Below, piece by piece: positions 16,032 to 24,881 of a stretch of 64,000 nt of DNA. The stretch comes from an uncultured Actinomycetes bacterium. GTDB taxonomy: Bacteria > Actinomycetota > Actinomycetes > Nanopelagicales > Nanopelagicaceae. The DNA lies in NCBI GenBank assembly GCA_903850565.1, contig CAINLV010000111.1, positions 1 to 64,000 of the forward strand, read 5' to 3'. Made by a program: the position numbers and the translations under genes. The notes under the pieces were generated by a model. That model made no database searches, had not been told where the DNA came from, and saw only the letters and a program-made list of their open reading frames with translations. The number at the start of each line of letters is the position of its first letter. Positions within the stretch are counted from its first letter, which is position 1.

Positions 16032-16907
16032 CTAGACTATTTGTTCGTTAAGTCCATCTAATATGAATTCCTTCGCCTTCTGGGTATCAATACTTTTTGC
16101 GATTCGAATGGATCCGGCTTCAGATTCAATAAAACGGTTAAAAGCTAGTTCGTCACCATCAATGTGTGATTCAACTATACCTTTCCGAGAAAAAGTAAAG
16201 ATCTCTGGATGTAACAGTGCCAAGATGTTGATTGGGTCGTGCGGGTTGTTTACTGAATCATTCCTCAATTCCAACCAGCCTTCAATTTCAGAATGGAGCA
16301 ATTTTTGCACTGGACCCAAATTTTTTAGAAAAGCAAAATCCGATAAAGGTATGGCGACTTGGCCAGTTATGTTGAGCGGAACGATCGTTGTTGAAATTTT
16401 GGATTCCATCACGATTCTCAAAGCTTCCACGTCGGCTTTGAAATTATGTTCGGCAAACTCTCTTTCAAAATCGCCGCCCATAATCTGAAGGTGTTTTATT
16501 TTAGAAGCGAAGGTAGTGTCCTGTTGAATCGCCAAAGCAATATTGGTGAGTGGAGCTATTGCTAGGATTTCAATCTGGTTCGGATAGGTATTAACTGCTT
16601 CAATCATGAAGTCAACTGAATTTTTCCCACCACTTAAGTATCTCGACAAATCACCATGCAATGATCCTTCTCCACCAGAAATCCATACTTCCCGACCAGA
16701 AAGTGTTTTAGCGGGACCGGCGTAAACGGGGAGTTCCTTGCCCAGCAAATCTAGGTAATGACGAACTATCTGGCCACGAAGTTTGGTATCGCCATACGCA
16801 GTGGAAATGCCAAGCACGTCAACGTCCTTCTGATTGAGCAAGTACATCAATGCCATGGCATCGTCGACATCGGTTCCAATATCCGTGTCGAGAATAATTT
16901 TGCGCAA
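16032..16907 (-). CDS. Inosine-uridine preferring nucleoside hydrolase family
   Basis: A 291-residue N-ribohydrolase that splits nucleosides into base and ribose. The calcium-binding motif is intact at the N-terminus (DTDIGTDVDDAMAL) and further family features follow: ILAIAPLTNIALA, IMGGDFE, and the C-terminal NNPHDPINILALLHPE with the catalytic His/Asp region. No signal peptide, so cytoplasmic salvage. It lies six bases downstream of the malic enzyme gene on the same strand, probably cotranscribed. The ribokinase at 57751 could use the ribose produced. Confidence 0.9.
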   Translation of the reverse strand: MRKIILDTDIGTDVDDAMALMYLLNQKDVDVLGISTAYGDTKLRGQIVRHYLDLLGKELPVYAGPAKTLSGREVWISGGEGSLHGDLSRYLSGGKNSVDFMIEAVNTYPNQIEILAIAPLTNIALAIQQDTTFASKIKHLQIMGGDFEREFAEHNFKADVEALRIVMESKISTTIVPLNITGQVAIPLSDFAFLKNLGPVQKLLHSEIEGWLELRNDSVNNPHDPINILALLHPEIFTFSRKGIVESHIDGDELAFNRFIESEAGSIRIAKSIDTQKAKEFILDGLNEQIV

Positions 16908-16913
16908 GATGGA

Positions 16914-18317
16914 CTATCCCTTGGCTGGTTTAGAGGCCTTCGCCAGTGCAATAACTGCATTAGCCACTGCTGGCGTTACGTTTGGATCGAAAACGCTTGG
17001 GATGATGAATGTGGCATTTAACTGCTCTGGGCTAACGCAACTTGCGATCGCATTTGCCGCCAAAGCCAGCATCTCATCGGTTACCTTCGTAACTCCAGCA
17101 TCCAGCAAGCCCCTAAATATTCCAGGAAAGGCCAATACGTTGTTGATCTGGTTCGGGTAATCGCTGCGACCGGTTCCCACGATTTTCGCGTGCTTGGCTG
17201 CCAACGCTGGATCGATTTCTGGATCCGGGTTTGCCATTGCCAGAACAATAGAATCTGATGCCATAGCCGCAACATCGGCTTCCTTAAGAATATTTGGAGC
17301 GCTGACTCCGATGAATACGTCAGCACCGACTAGAGCCTCGGCAAGAGTGCAATTGCGATCTTCTGGATTTGTATTATCAATCAGCCATTCGCGCATGGCA
17401 TTGGCACGCGGTGACTGCTTATGGATTGATCCCTTGGAATCAAAGGCAATAATGTTGGTGGCACCTTCGATTATTAAGAGTCGAATAATTGCATTGCCAG
17501 CAGCTCCGGCACCGCTGAGAACAATGCGAACATCGGGCAAGTTCTTCTTCACAAGTTTTAATGAATTGATCAGAGCAGCCAAAACCACAATTGCGGTTCC
17601 ATGTTGGTCATCATGGAAGACTGGAATATCCAAAAGATCCTTGAGGCGGCTTTCAATTTCAAAACATCTTGGCGCCGAAATGTCTTCCAGGTTAATTCCG
17701 CCAAAACCAGGAGCAATCAACTGAACCGTTCGAATAATCTCTTCGGTATCTTGAGTATCCAAGCAGATAGGCCAGGCATCTACATTTCCGAATCTCTTGA
17801 AGAGGACTGCCTTGCCTTCCATCACTGGCATCGCTGCTTCCGGACCAATGTTTCCCAAACCGAGCACCGCAGAACCGTCGGTTACCACTGCCACTGTATT
17901 TCTTTTAATGGTCAGGTGGCGAGCATCTGACTTATCTTTTGCGATCGCTAAGCAAACGCGAGCAACACCCGGGGTGTATGCACGGGATAGGTCATCGCGG
18001 GTCTTCAAGGGAACCTTGGATTGGACTTCCAACTTTCCACCCAGGTGAAGCAGGAAGGTACGGTCACTGACATTTCGAATTTTGATCTGAGGAGAGGCTG
18101 CCTTAATGGCATCGGTGATTTCAATAGCATGATCTGCATCTACCGCATCGCAGGTAATATCAATGGTTACATGGTCTTGTAATGACTCAACCACATCCAG
18201 AGCAGTAAGGGTTCCACCAGCGGCGGCAACTACTGCGGGGATCAGAGAAGTGGGAGCAATGCTCATATCAGTTTCGATACGAATTGTGATTCCATAACCA
18301 GGGCTCGTACTTTTCAT
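16914..18317 (-). CDS. NAD(P)-dependent malic enzyme with N-terminal ACT-like domain
   Basis: A 467-residue enzyme converting malate to pyruvate and CO2. Residues ~1-85 resemble an ACT regulatory domain (YGITIRIETDMS, TALDVVES); the catalytic part has the Tyr motif LSRAYTPGVARV, the lysine region MEGKAVLFKRFGNVDAWPI, metal ligands in NLEDISAPRCFEIE and FHDDQHGTAIVV, and an NAD(P) loop VLSGAGAAGNAIIRLL. ATG 18317 is chosen since GGAG is six bases upstream; an ATG at 18329 is in frame. The ACT fusion is common in actinobacterial malic enzymes and implies allosteric control by an amino acid. Confidence 0.93.
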   Translation of the reverse strand: MKSTSPGYGITIRIETDMSIAPTSLIPAVVAAAGGTLTALDVVESLQDHVTIDITCDAVDADHAIEITDAIKAASPQIKIRNVSDRTFLLHLGGKLEVQSKVPLKTRDDLSRAYTPGVARVCLAIAKDKSDARHLTIKRNTVAVVTDGSAVLGLGNIGPEAAMPVMEGKAVLFKRFGNVDAWPICLDTQDTEEIIRTVQLIAPGFGGINLEDISAPRCFEIESRLKDLLDIPVFHDDQHGTAIVVLAALINSLKLVKKNLPDVRIVLSGAGAAGNAIIRLLIIEGATNIIAFDSKGSIHKQSPRANAMREWLIDNTNPEDRNCTLAEALVGADVFIGVSAPNILKEADVAAMASDSIVLAMANPDPEIDPALAAKHAKIVGTGRSDYPNQINNVLAFPGIFRGLLDAGVTKVTDEMLALAANAIASCVSPEQLNATFIIPSVFDPNVTPAVANAVIALAKASKPAKG

Positions 18318-18427
18318 TTCAGACTCCATCGTCCAAGGGTCAGTGTTTAGCCAACCAGCGTAGCGCGGCTACCCATCAGTACGAAGGTGTTGTATGCCAC
18401 AAAAGAAAGCTTGAACTCCGCTACTTT

Positions 18428-20116
18428 CTAATGCACGGGTGCGTGATAAACGCAAGTATTCAGAAGCATAAAATCACGAAGAGCCTCTACGTCGGCCGGG
18501 ATGCTTGTTATCTTCACGTGAGAAGAATCCACCTCATCGGTCCTTGTACTCGCCAGTTCTTCGGCCAAGGCAATGTAATCATGAAGGTCATTTTTCCGTT
18601 GCAAAGCCGGCGCGCTGCCAGCCGGGGTTTTCCATTGAGCTAAGGCATCGAAGTTCAAGACACTTTGTTTTCTGGAGTCCTGATGCCACCACAACCCAAC
18701 CATGGGATCGAAATAATAATCGGAGAGAAATTTCGATCCGTTGCGAGCAATGAACAAAAGTGCCGATGTTATGTAATCTCTTACTTCATCGCTGATGAAG
18801 TAGTTGAAATTGATCCGAACCCAACCGGGCTTTAAGCCTTCCCAGCCTTGGTCAATCACTTCTTGGAACAAGTGCGATTTTCCTTGGTCAATACCCAATA
18901 GCCGATGCCCATAGGGGCCGGCACAGGAACAACCGCCGCGCGCCTGAATTCCGAATAGATCATTGAGTAGAGCGACTACAAAGTTGTGGTGAAGATATTG
19001 ACCTTCATGGCCAATGCGCAGCGACAAGATTGATAAGCGCTTTGCATCTGCGCTACCTAAGATTTCAATGTTCTTGTTGGTAGCTAACATTTCCCTTGCT
19101 TTTTGAAGAAGTGCGGATTCTCGAACTTCGATCTCATGAACACCAACGGAGCCTTTGAGAGCAAAAGCCAAACCTGCCCGTATCGATCCAATGATGTCTG
19201 GCGTACCCGACTCTTCACGACGAACTGGATCTTGTACGTACTGGAAGTCCTCATCACTGACATAACTAACCGTTCCGCCGCCTGGCGAACTGGGTTTTAG
19301 TCCCATCAACAATTCTTTTCTTATAGCCAATACCCCAGGAGAACCCGGACCTCCAACAAACTTGTGTGGAGAAAGGAAAAGAGCATCTTTATTGGCCGAA
19401 GGATCGGTATCAGAAATCATTTTCATTTCAACATACGGCGCTGCTGCGGCATAGTCCCAAATTGCCAGCGCACCGTACTGATGCAACTTCTTAGTGATCG
19501 CATCCGTATCCGTAATAATTCCAGTCACGTTGCTGGCCGCAGAGAAGGATCCAATCTTTAATGGCCTTCCTTGATATTTCTTGAGACTGACTTCTAAGGA
19601 TGCAATATCAATATGCCCAGAGTCGTCTTCAGGTATGCGAACCACTTCGGCAATGGATTCACGCCATGGCAGATCGTTAGAGTGATGTTCAAACGGGCCT
19701 AAGAAAACCACCGGTCGCTGGTCGTCAGGAATTTGCCCGGTGAAGCCATATTTCTTATCGAGTTGGTTTGATATAGAAAGCCCCAAGATCGAAATAAGTT
19801 TATTTACGGCTCCAGTCGCGCCAGACCCAACAAAAATCACCGCGGTGGATTCATCTCCACCAACACCTTCGCATACGGCAGCACGGGCATGCTCTCGGAA
19901 CTCAGTGGTCTGTAATCCAGTCCCACTGGATTCGCTATGAGTGTTGCCATACCAAGGTAAAACTAATTCTCGAATTGCATCTTCAATAAAACTGAGTGAT
20001 CTTCCCGAAGCCGTGTAGTCGGCATAGATAATTGGCCGCGGCCCATAAGGGCCTTCCAGCACAAGGTCGTCGCCAATCAAACTTGATCGAATCAAGTTAA
20101 TAAGTTCTGACGACAT
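18428..20116 (-). CDS. Class V aminotransferase-fold PLP enzyme (cysteine desulfurase-like)
   Basis: A 562-residue PLP enzyme. The N-terminus has IIYADYTASGRSL, then FVGSGATGAVNKLI, IWDYAAAAPYVEM, and the PLP lysine in FLSPHKFVGGPGSPGVL. A RGGCSCAGPYGHRLLG motif provides a cysteine where desulfurases carry theirs. It is about 150 residues longer than SufS/NifS, with an extra C-terminal region of unknown role. ATG 20116 follows GGAGG by four bases; an in-frame TTG at 20128 is less likely. No Fe-S assembly genes adjoin it, so desulfurase, lyase or aminotransferase activity is unresolved. The cysteine synthesis genes lie 1.2 kb away. Confidence 0.82.
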   Translation of the reverse strand: MSSELINLIRSSLIGDDLVLEGPYGPRPIIYADYTASGRSLSFIEDAIRELVLPWYGNTHSESSGTGLQTTEFREHARAAVCEGVGGDESTAVIFVGSGATGAVNKLISILGLSISNQLDKKYGFTGQIPDDQRPVVFLGPFEHHSNDLPWRESIAEVVRIPEDDSGHIDIASLEVSLKKYQGRPLKIGSFSAASNVTGIITDTDAITKKLHQYGALAIWDYAAAAPYVEMKMISDTDPSANKDALFLSPHKFVGGPGSPGVLAIRKELLMGLKPSSPGGGTVSYVSDEDFQYVQDPVRREESGTPDIIGSIRAGLAFALKGSVGVHEIEVRESALLQKAREMLATNKNIEILGSADAKRLSILSLRIGHEGQYLHHNFVVALLNDLFGIQARGGCSCAGPYGHRLLGIDQGKSHLFQEVIDQGWEGLKPGWVRINFNYFISDEVRDYITSALLFIARNGSKFLSDYYFDPMVGLWWHQDSRKQSVLNFDALAQWKTPAGSAPALQRKNDLHDYIALAEELASTRTDEVDSSHVKITSIPADVEALRDFMLLNTCVYHAPVH

Positions 20117-20272
20117 GGTGCCTCCCAATCTCTGGATAGATTCTAGGACTTAGGCGACCCAATTTCTCCCACCATCCTCGCAATACATCATCACTTGTTG
20201 CCATTTCTTAGAGTTTGATTAAATCCTTCAAACTAGCCTGCGATAAACCTGATTCACCTCTAGCATTCCCAA

Positions 20273-20743
20273 ATGGAGAAGATTTCACGCAGAAGTTTGG
20301 TCATGCTTGTAGGCGCAATTCCCGCTTGGTTATCGGGGAGTAAGGCCTCAGCATATGCAGTTACACATCCAAGCCCTAAGGCTTCGAAAGCCACAAAAAC
20401 CGGGGTTAAATCGATTCTCATTCCCGTAAAGGTCGGATCGGTGCAATTAGCTCTCTCAAAATTAGCGGTTGGAAACAGCGTGAGTGCCTCGTTTGTTGAT
20501 ACCACCGGTGCAAACAAACCGATTTTGGTTCATCGAAAGAGCGCCAAAGAGGTCGTTGCTTACTCTGCGATTTGTACCCATAGTGGTTGCACTGTTGGAG
20601 CTGGAGCTAAAACATTTGTTTGCCCTTGCCACGGTTCTACTTACGATTCCACCACTGGTGCAGTAATAAATGGCCCAGCGCCAAAGTCTCTGGCGCCATT
20701 TCCTGTCGTTGTGCAATCCGGGGCGCTATTTATAAAAGGCTAG
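20273..20743 (+). CDS. Exported Rieske [2Fe-2S] protein
   Basis: A 156-residue protein with a twin-Arg-like N-terminus ([23 protein letters not shown]), so export by Tat after cofactor insertion is likely. The Rieske domain occupies residues ~50-156 with both cluster motifs: CTHSGCTVG and CPCHGSTYD (C-x-H-x2-C and C-x2-H). There is no obvious second membrane segment, so it is a small free or lipid-loosely held ferredoxin-like protein, not the full QcrA. It stands alone between convergent neighbours, five bases from the DinB-like gene end. The electron partner is unknown. Confidence 0.9.
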   Translation: MEKISRRSLVMLVGAIPAWLSGSKASAYAVTHPSPKASKATKTGVKSILIPVKVGSVQLALSKLAVGNSVSASFVDTTGANKPILVHRKSAKEVVAYSAICTHSGCTVGAGAKTFVCPCHGSTYDSTTGAVINGPAPKSLAPFPVVVQSGALFIKG

Positions 20744-20748
20744 AACTT

Positions 20749-21198
20749 TTAGTGGAACTCCCTTAATTGATTGAAGTGGGATTCGCGGTGTTCAACTGCG
20801 TAACCCAATATTTGTGACAAAGTGAGTTCGCCATATGAATCATGAATACCAACGCGCTGCCAGACTGCTTCGCCAACTAATTTAAGGGCGTCGTAAGTCA
20901 TCCGAAACAAACCATCAATCGCGGCCAGGGAATCCTGTGGATTTCTATCGGAGTAAAACAAATTCTCTGGGTAGAGATCTTCATTGAAATCGGCAAGGGG
21001 TGGCTTCTCGACAGTTAGAACATGCCAGTAACGGGCAGCAAAGTGCACATCGGCATCGGCCATGTGATGAAGGATGAAAGCCCTGGACCATTCGCCGTCT
21101 TGAGATGGCGCTGCCATTTCAGCTTCGGTGAGGGATTTTGCAAGCTCTATAAAAGCCATTGAGGTGGTCTTGTATTGGTTGAGAAGTTCGGCAGTCAT
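20749..21198 (-). CDS. DinB-like four-helix metal-binding protein
   Basis: A 149-residue all-helical protein of the DinB/YfiT superfamily. Metal-ligand histidines appear in AFILHHMADADVHF and near the C-terminus in AVEHRESHFNQL, at the expected spacing. Members act as thiol-dependent transferases (mycothiol or bacillithiol) or have no known function. It lies 29 bases downstream of cysE on the same strand, which would fit thiol metabolism, though this is only context. Confidence 0.8.
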   Translation of the reverse strand: MTAELLNQYKTTSMAFIELAKSLTEAEMAAPSQDGEWSRAFILHHMADADVHFAARYWHVLTVEKPPLADFNEDLYPENLFYSDRNPQDSLAAIDGLFRMTYDALKLVGEAVWQRVGIHDSYGELTLSQILGYAVEHRESHFNQLREFH

Positions 21199-21227
21199 AG
21201 GTAGAGCCTAAAGCAAAACCAGTTTTT

Positions 21228-21728
21228 TCAAATGGAATAAAAATTCGCTTTTGCTCGGGCTGCGAAATCTTTAACGATGGTGGCGTTTGTCGCCACAATG
21301 GCATCATCGTGAACGCGAATATTGCCGATAATTCTGGCTCCGGCACCTAAGGTCACGCGATTTCCAATTGTTGGGTGACGCTTTTCGTGAGAAAAACCCC
21401 GTGCTCCCAAAGTGACATCGTGATACATAAGCACGTCATCGCCGATGATGGAGGTCTCCCCAATAACTACGCCCATGCCGTGATCGATGAAAAAACGCCG
21501 GCCAATAACCGCACCAGGATGAATTTCGATTCCAGTCTTCTGTCTAATCCAAGTCATATGAATTCGCGCCGCTAGTTTGAAGTTATGTCGCCACAAGAAA
21601 TTTGCCCAGCGATATCCCCACACGGCATGTACGCCGGGATAAAGTAAAAAGACTTCAAACTTTGAACGCGCAGCAGGATCTCGTTGCAGCGCGTTCAAAA
21701 TATCTTCCCGAAATCGGAAACCGATCAT
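21228..21728 (-). CDS. cysE: Serine O-acetyltransferase
   Basis: A 166-residue acetyltransferase producing O-acetylserine from serine and acetyl-CoA, the first step of cysteine synthesis. Short (EpsC-type) form with a left-handed beta-helix: [56 protein letters not shown]. Catalytic histidines lie in IDHGMG and YHDVTLGA. Its ATG directly follows the stop codon of cysK with no gap, so both are translated from one mRNA and O-acetylserine is passed to the sulfhydrylase. Confidence 0.94.
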   Translation of the reverse strand: MIGFRFREDILNALQRDPAARSKFEVFLLYPGVHAVWGYRWANFLWRHNFKLAARIHMTWIRQKTGIEIHPGAVIGRRFFIDHGMGVVIGETSIIGDDVLMYHDVTLGARGFSHEKRHPTIGNRVTLGAGARIIGNIRVHDDAIVATNATIVKDFAARAKANFYSI

Positions 21729-22658
21729 TTAGTCCATTAAATCTTGATACAGAATGGTCGAAAGATAACGCTCCCCGAAAGAAGGAATAATCACGACGAT
21801 AGTTTTGCCAGCATTTTCAGGACGATTGGCCACTTGATGAGCAGCCCACAATGCAGCGCCAGATGAGATACCTACAAGGATTCCCTCTTCGCGCGCAGCT
21901 CGACGTGAAAACGCAATTGTTTCGTCGTTAGGTGCATCAAGGACTTCGGTGTAAACGGTGCGATCCAGAATGTCAGGAACAAAGTTTGCGCCAATACCTT
22001 GAATTGGATGAGGACCAGGCTTTCCACCAGTCAAGATTGGAGATGCGGCTGGCTCTACGGCAACAATTTGAATGTTTGGGTTCAATTCCTTTAATCGATT
22101 GCCAGCACCAGTGATAGTTCCACCAGTTCCAATGCCCGCGATAAGAATGTCGACCTTGCCATCGGTGTCTCGCCAAATTTCTTCAGCTGTTGTGGCGCGG
22201 TGAATAGCAGGGTTAGCCTCGTTTGCGAATTGGCGAACCAATACTGCTCCAGGCTCTTTGCCTAACTCTTCAGCCTTCGATACTGCGCCATTCATGCCTT
22301 CGGAAGCAGGAGTCAGAACTAGTTCGGCACCAAATGCACGAAGCAACGCACGTCGCTCTTTCGACATTGACTCTGGCATGGTCAAAATAACCTTGTAGCC
22401 GCGAGCGGCGCCAACCATTGCCAAAGCGATACCGGTGTTCCCTGAAGTTGCTTCAATAATTGTTCCACCAGGTTGAAGTTGACCGCTCTTCTCAGCGGCA
22501 TCAACCATGGCAATGCCAATACGGTCTTTTACGGTGCTGGTTGGGTTGTAAAACTCCAACTTGGCCAAGACCGTTGCTGTAGATCCATCCATAATTCTTT
22601 GAATCTTCACTAGCGGAGTATTTCCAACGACTTCAGTGATGCTGTTATAAATTCTCAT
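21729..22658 (-). CDS. cysK: Cysteine synthase (O-acetylserine sulfhydrylase)
   Basis: A 309-residue PLP enzyme that makes cysteine from O-acetylserine and sulfide. The PLP lysine is in [14 protein letters not shown], the substrate loop is [10 protein letters not shown], and the phosphate-binding loop [12 protein letters not shown] is intact. Length and order match CysK rather than the larger CBS-domain cystathionine beta-synthases. It is the first gene of the cysK-cysE pair and probably starts the unit from the gap at 22659-22726. Confidence 0.95.
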   Translation of the reverse strand: MRIYNSITEVVGNTPLVKIQRIMDGSTATVLAKLEFYNPTSTVKDRIGIAMVDAAEKSGQLQPGGTIIEATSGNTGIALAMVGAARGYKVILTMPESMSKERRALLRAFGAELVLTPASEGMNGAVSKAEELGKEPGAVLVRQFANEANPAIHRATTAEEIWRDTDGKVDILIAGIGTGGTITGAGNRLKELNPNIQIVAVEPAASPILTGGKPGPHPIQGIGANFVPDILDRTVYTEVLDAPNDETIAFSRRAAREEGILVGISSGAALWAAHQVANRPENAGKTIVVIIPSFGERYLSTILYQDLMD

Positions 22659-22726
22659 AGGCCGAGTTTAAGTCAGTGTTATTGATTCAGCGAGTTGCGA
22701 ATGATTCGCGAAGGCAAACTCTTGGC

Positions 22727-22960
22727 TTATTTGAGCGGAGTTCTCCAGAAATCCAGCAAAGCCAAATTCGATTCCTTTGCTTTGCCATGTGCCTTGACTT
22801 CGATGGCGCCTTCCCAATTGGCATCCAATTTCAAGATGAATATTTCCAAAGCCTGATTGGGATCGTTGGCTTCAATGAGTTCCTCACGGTTATCTCGCTC
22901 AAAGACATCTTTTCCAAAAAGATGGAAGTGATTTCCTTTCGGACAGGTTGTAATGGTCAT
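22727..22960 (-). CDS. Small hypothetical protein
   Basis: A 77-residue acidic protein without signal peptide or membrane span. It has one His-rich N-terminal stretch (CPKGNHFHLFGKDVF) that could bind a metal, then charged helical sequence. On the minus strand TATAAT (complement of 22966-22971) lies five bases before the ATG, so a leaderless transcript is likely and supports the gene being real. A 16-bp palindrome lies just upstream. It is divergent from the NERD protein gene. No family recognised. Confidence 0.5.
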   Translation of the reverse strand: MTITTCPKGNHFHLFGKDVFERDNREELIEANDPNQALEIFILKLDANWEGAIEVKAHGKAKESNLALLDFWRTPLK

Positions 22961-22976
22961 ATCTCATTATAAATGT

Positions 22977-22992
22977 TGGATCAATTGATCCA
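22977..22992. promoter_or_regulatory. 16-bp perfect palindrome in a divergent promoter region
   Basis: TGGATCAATTGATCCA at 22977-22992 is identical on both strands. It lies six bases upstream of the TATAAT of the small gene (22960) and about 34 bases before the start of the NERD gene (23026), where one dimeric regulator could control both. Confidence 0.5.
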
Positions 22993-23025
22993 TGTTGACA
23001 GTCCCTCTGCTTATAGTTGGCGGCT

Positions 23026-23916
23026 ATGAGCGACTGGAAATTGATCAAGGCCAAGCGGGTAAGCACTTGTGAAGTTTGCCAGGAAGTCTTTGCCATCGGC
23101 ACAGATATCTTCTGGAGTCGATCAAAAGGAACGATCCGGTGTACGCGGGACCACGAATCAGGGCTCAACCTGGAAGTGAAGAGACCTCTCGATGATGGCG
23201 CAGGAATAATTGTTAATGGTAAACCTTGGTTTCCTGATGAGAGTCAAGGGACGGAATCGAAAATTGATGGTATCGCTGGCGGATCGTCAAAGGCAGAATA
23301 TGAACGGCGAAGGACCAAGGAAAAAGAAGGTTTGACCTCCAAATTTCCTCGGATTGGAAATGCTTTGTTTTATCTCAAAAAAGAACCTCAATCAACAAAA
23401 GCGTGGAGTGAAGGGTCGCTAGGTGAAATACAGATTGGCAAAGAGCTGGAGGAAATTGCTGGTCGACTTCATTATCGGGTTCTGCATGATCGCAAAATTC
23501 CCGGTTCATCCGCAAATATCGATCATATTTTGGTTGCCCCACATGGCATATTTGTGATTGACGCCAAAAACTATTCCGGGGAAGTTCGGATCAAATCCGA
23601 AGGTGGGCTGTTGACTGCCTATCGAGAATCCCTCTGGGTAGGTGGACGAAATCAAACGAAATTAGTTGAAGGTGTCAAAAAGCAAGTTCAGATTGTTGCA
23701 GATGCATTAAGTAAAATCTCGATTGAGGCTTCGGTCGTTGGTGCCCTCGCTTTTTACAAAGCGGAATTTCCCTTATTTTTTAAACCTACTGAGATCAACG
23801 GAGTTTTAATCAACGGCAAAGGGATTGAACGATCGGTGACTGAATATCAATCGAATATAGCTATCAATGTAGATACAGTTTTTGCTCACTTGAAGAAGTT
23901 ATTTCCATCTAAATAG
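23026..23916 (+). CDS. NERD-domain protein with N-terminal Cys/His motif
   Basis: A 296-residue protein. Residues ~105-225 form a nuclease-related domain (NERD): SEGSLGEIQIGKELEEIA, VLHDRKIPGSSANIDHILV, PHGIFVIDAKNYSGEV; the D and D-x-K pattern resembles restriction-nuclease catalytic cores. Residues 1-50 contain CEVCQEVF and IRCTRDHE, a C-x2-C...C-x3-H arrangement that may bind zinc and recognise DNA. ATG 23026 is preferred to TTG 23017; TATAGT at 23012-23017 would give a leaderless mRNA. NERD proteins occur in DNA processing and defence, but biochemical roles are largely unknown; a stand-alone house-keeping role is equally possible. Confidence 0.8.
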   Translation: MSDWKLIKAKRVSTCEVCQEVFAIGTDIFWSRSKGTIRCTRDHESGLNLEVKRPLDDGAGIIVNGKPWFPDESQGTESKIDGIAGGSSKAEYERRRTKEKEGLTSKFPRIGNALFYLKKEPQSTKAWSEGSLGEIQIGKELEEIAGRLHYRVLHDRKIPGSSANIDHILVAPHGIFVIDAKNYSGEVRIKSEGGLLTAYRESLWVGGRNQTKLVEGVKKQVQIVADALSKISIEASVVGALAFYKAEFPLFFKPTEINGVLINGKGIERSVTEYQSNIAINVDTVFAHLKKLFPSK

Positions 23917-23960
23917 TTGGCGAATGCGGTCATAACTAAAAAGAAATTGATTAGGATTCG

Positions 23961-24881
23961 ATGATGATCCTTCACAAAACTTTGAGCATTCCTGGCCTTG
24001 GATCCGAAGGAATGGAAATTCCTTATTTCGAAATCGTCGGCGAAAAAGAAGGCCCCACCTTGACTCTGGTGGCCGGAGTCCACGGAGCCGAATACGCATC
24101 CATCGCTGCGGTTCGTGAATTTGCCACGAGCATTAATCCCGCCGAGGTTTCTGGAAAAATCGTGGCCGTCCCGATACTTAATTTAGCTTCCTTCTGGGCA
24201 CGGTCGGCATTCGTAGTACCTGTTGATGGCAAGAACTTGAACCGAACCTTTCCAGGTAATGCCGAAGGTTCTTTTACTGAGATTTTGGCGCATCATATTT
24301 TCCAAACTTTTATCAAGGGTTCTGATTTTCTAGTGGATTTACATGCTGGGGATATTCCAGAAGCTCTAGAACCTTTTGCAATGTTTGAAGAGTCGGCGGT
24401 AGAAGCAGGATCGTTGCTACTAGCTAAGGCATACGGGCTTAAGCATGTGGTTCGGCAAAGTTCGGCCGTCCGCACTGTTGCAGGAAGTACTTGTGCCGCC
24501 GCTGCGGATATTGGAATTCCAGCCATCATCGCTGAGTCAGGTCAGAATGGCATTCTGACGAGCGAGTCCATTGCTATCCATGTCGCAGGTCTTACCAACT
24601 TGGCCAGGTCAGTTGGCGTTTTGAGTGGCGAAGCAATAGTTCATTCCCAGGTTGTGGTTCACGAAGGTTGGAACTGGTTGCGAGCGCACAGCGCTGGTTG
24701 GTGGACTCCCCTGATTCAAACTGGCAATAGGGTTCAAGCCGGAGAAATCGTTGGCACGTTACACACCATCTTGGGAGAACTGATCGAAGAAATTAGAACT
24801 CCAGAAGCCGGAGTAGTTCTCTTTCAAACCAGCAGCCCAGCAGTATCCGTTGACGGAATTCTGATGGGCATTGCTCGCTAA
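23961..24881 (+). CDS. Succinylglutamate desuccinylase/aspartoacylase-family hydrolase
   Basis: A 306-residue zinc carboxypeptidase-fold amidohydrolase. Zinc ligands are recognised as GVHGAEYAS (H and E) and VDLHAGDIPE (H); the NRTFPG motif of the family follows as LNRTFPGN. The C-terminal part (residues ~225-306) is a beta-barrel with a biotinyl-like fold, common in this group. Substrates in the family are N-acyl amino acids; the exact one cannot be told. It ends with a four-base overlap with the convergent fusion gene. It neighbours a cluster of amidase, dipeptidases and methylaspartase, so it may also work on acylated or amidated amino acids. Confidence 0.85.
   Translation: MMILHKTLSIPGLGSEGMEIPYFEIVGEKEGPTLTLVAGVHGAEYASIAAVREFATSINPAEVSGKIVAVPILNLASFWARSAFVVPVDGKNLNRTFPGNAEGSFTEILAHHIFQTFIKGSDFLVDLHAGDIPEALEPFAMFEESAVEAGSLLLAKAYGLKHVVRQSSAVRTVAGSTCAAAADIGIPAIIAESGQNGILTSESIAIHVAGLTNLARSVGVLSGEAIVHSQVVVHEGWNWLRAHSAGWWTPLIQTGNRVQAGEIVGTLHTILGELIEEIRTPEAGVVLFQTSSPAVSVDGILMGIAR

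Noticed and set aside
22995-23017. TTGACA and TATAGT as a sigma-70 promoter pair for the NERD gene
   Set aside because: The spacing is only 11 bases; TATAGT alone may serve as -10, but TTGACA cannot be its -35.
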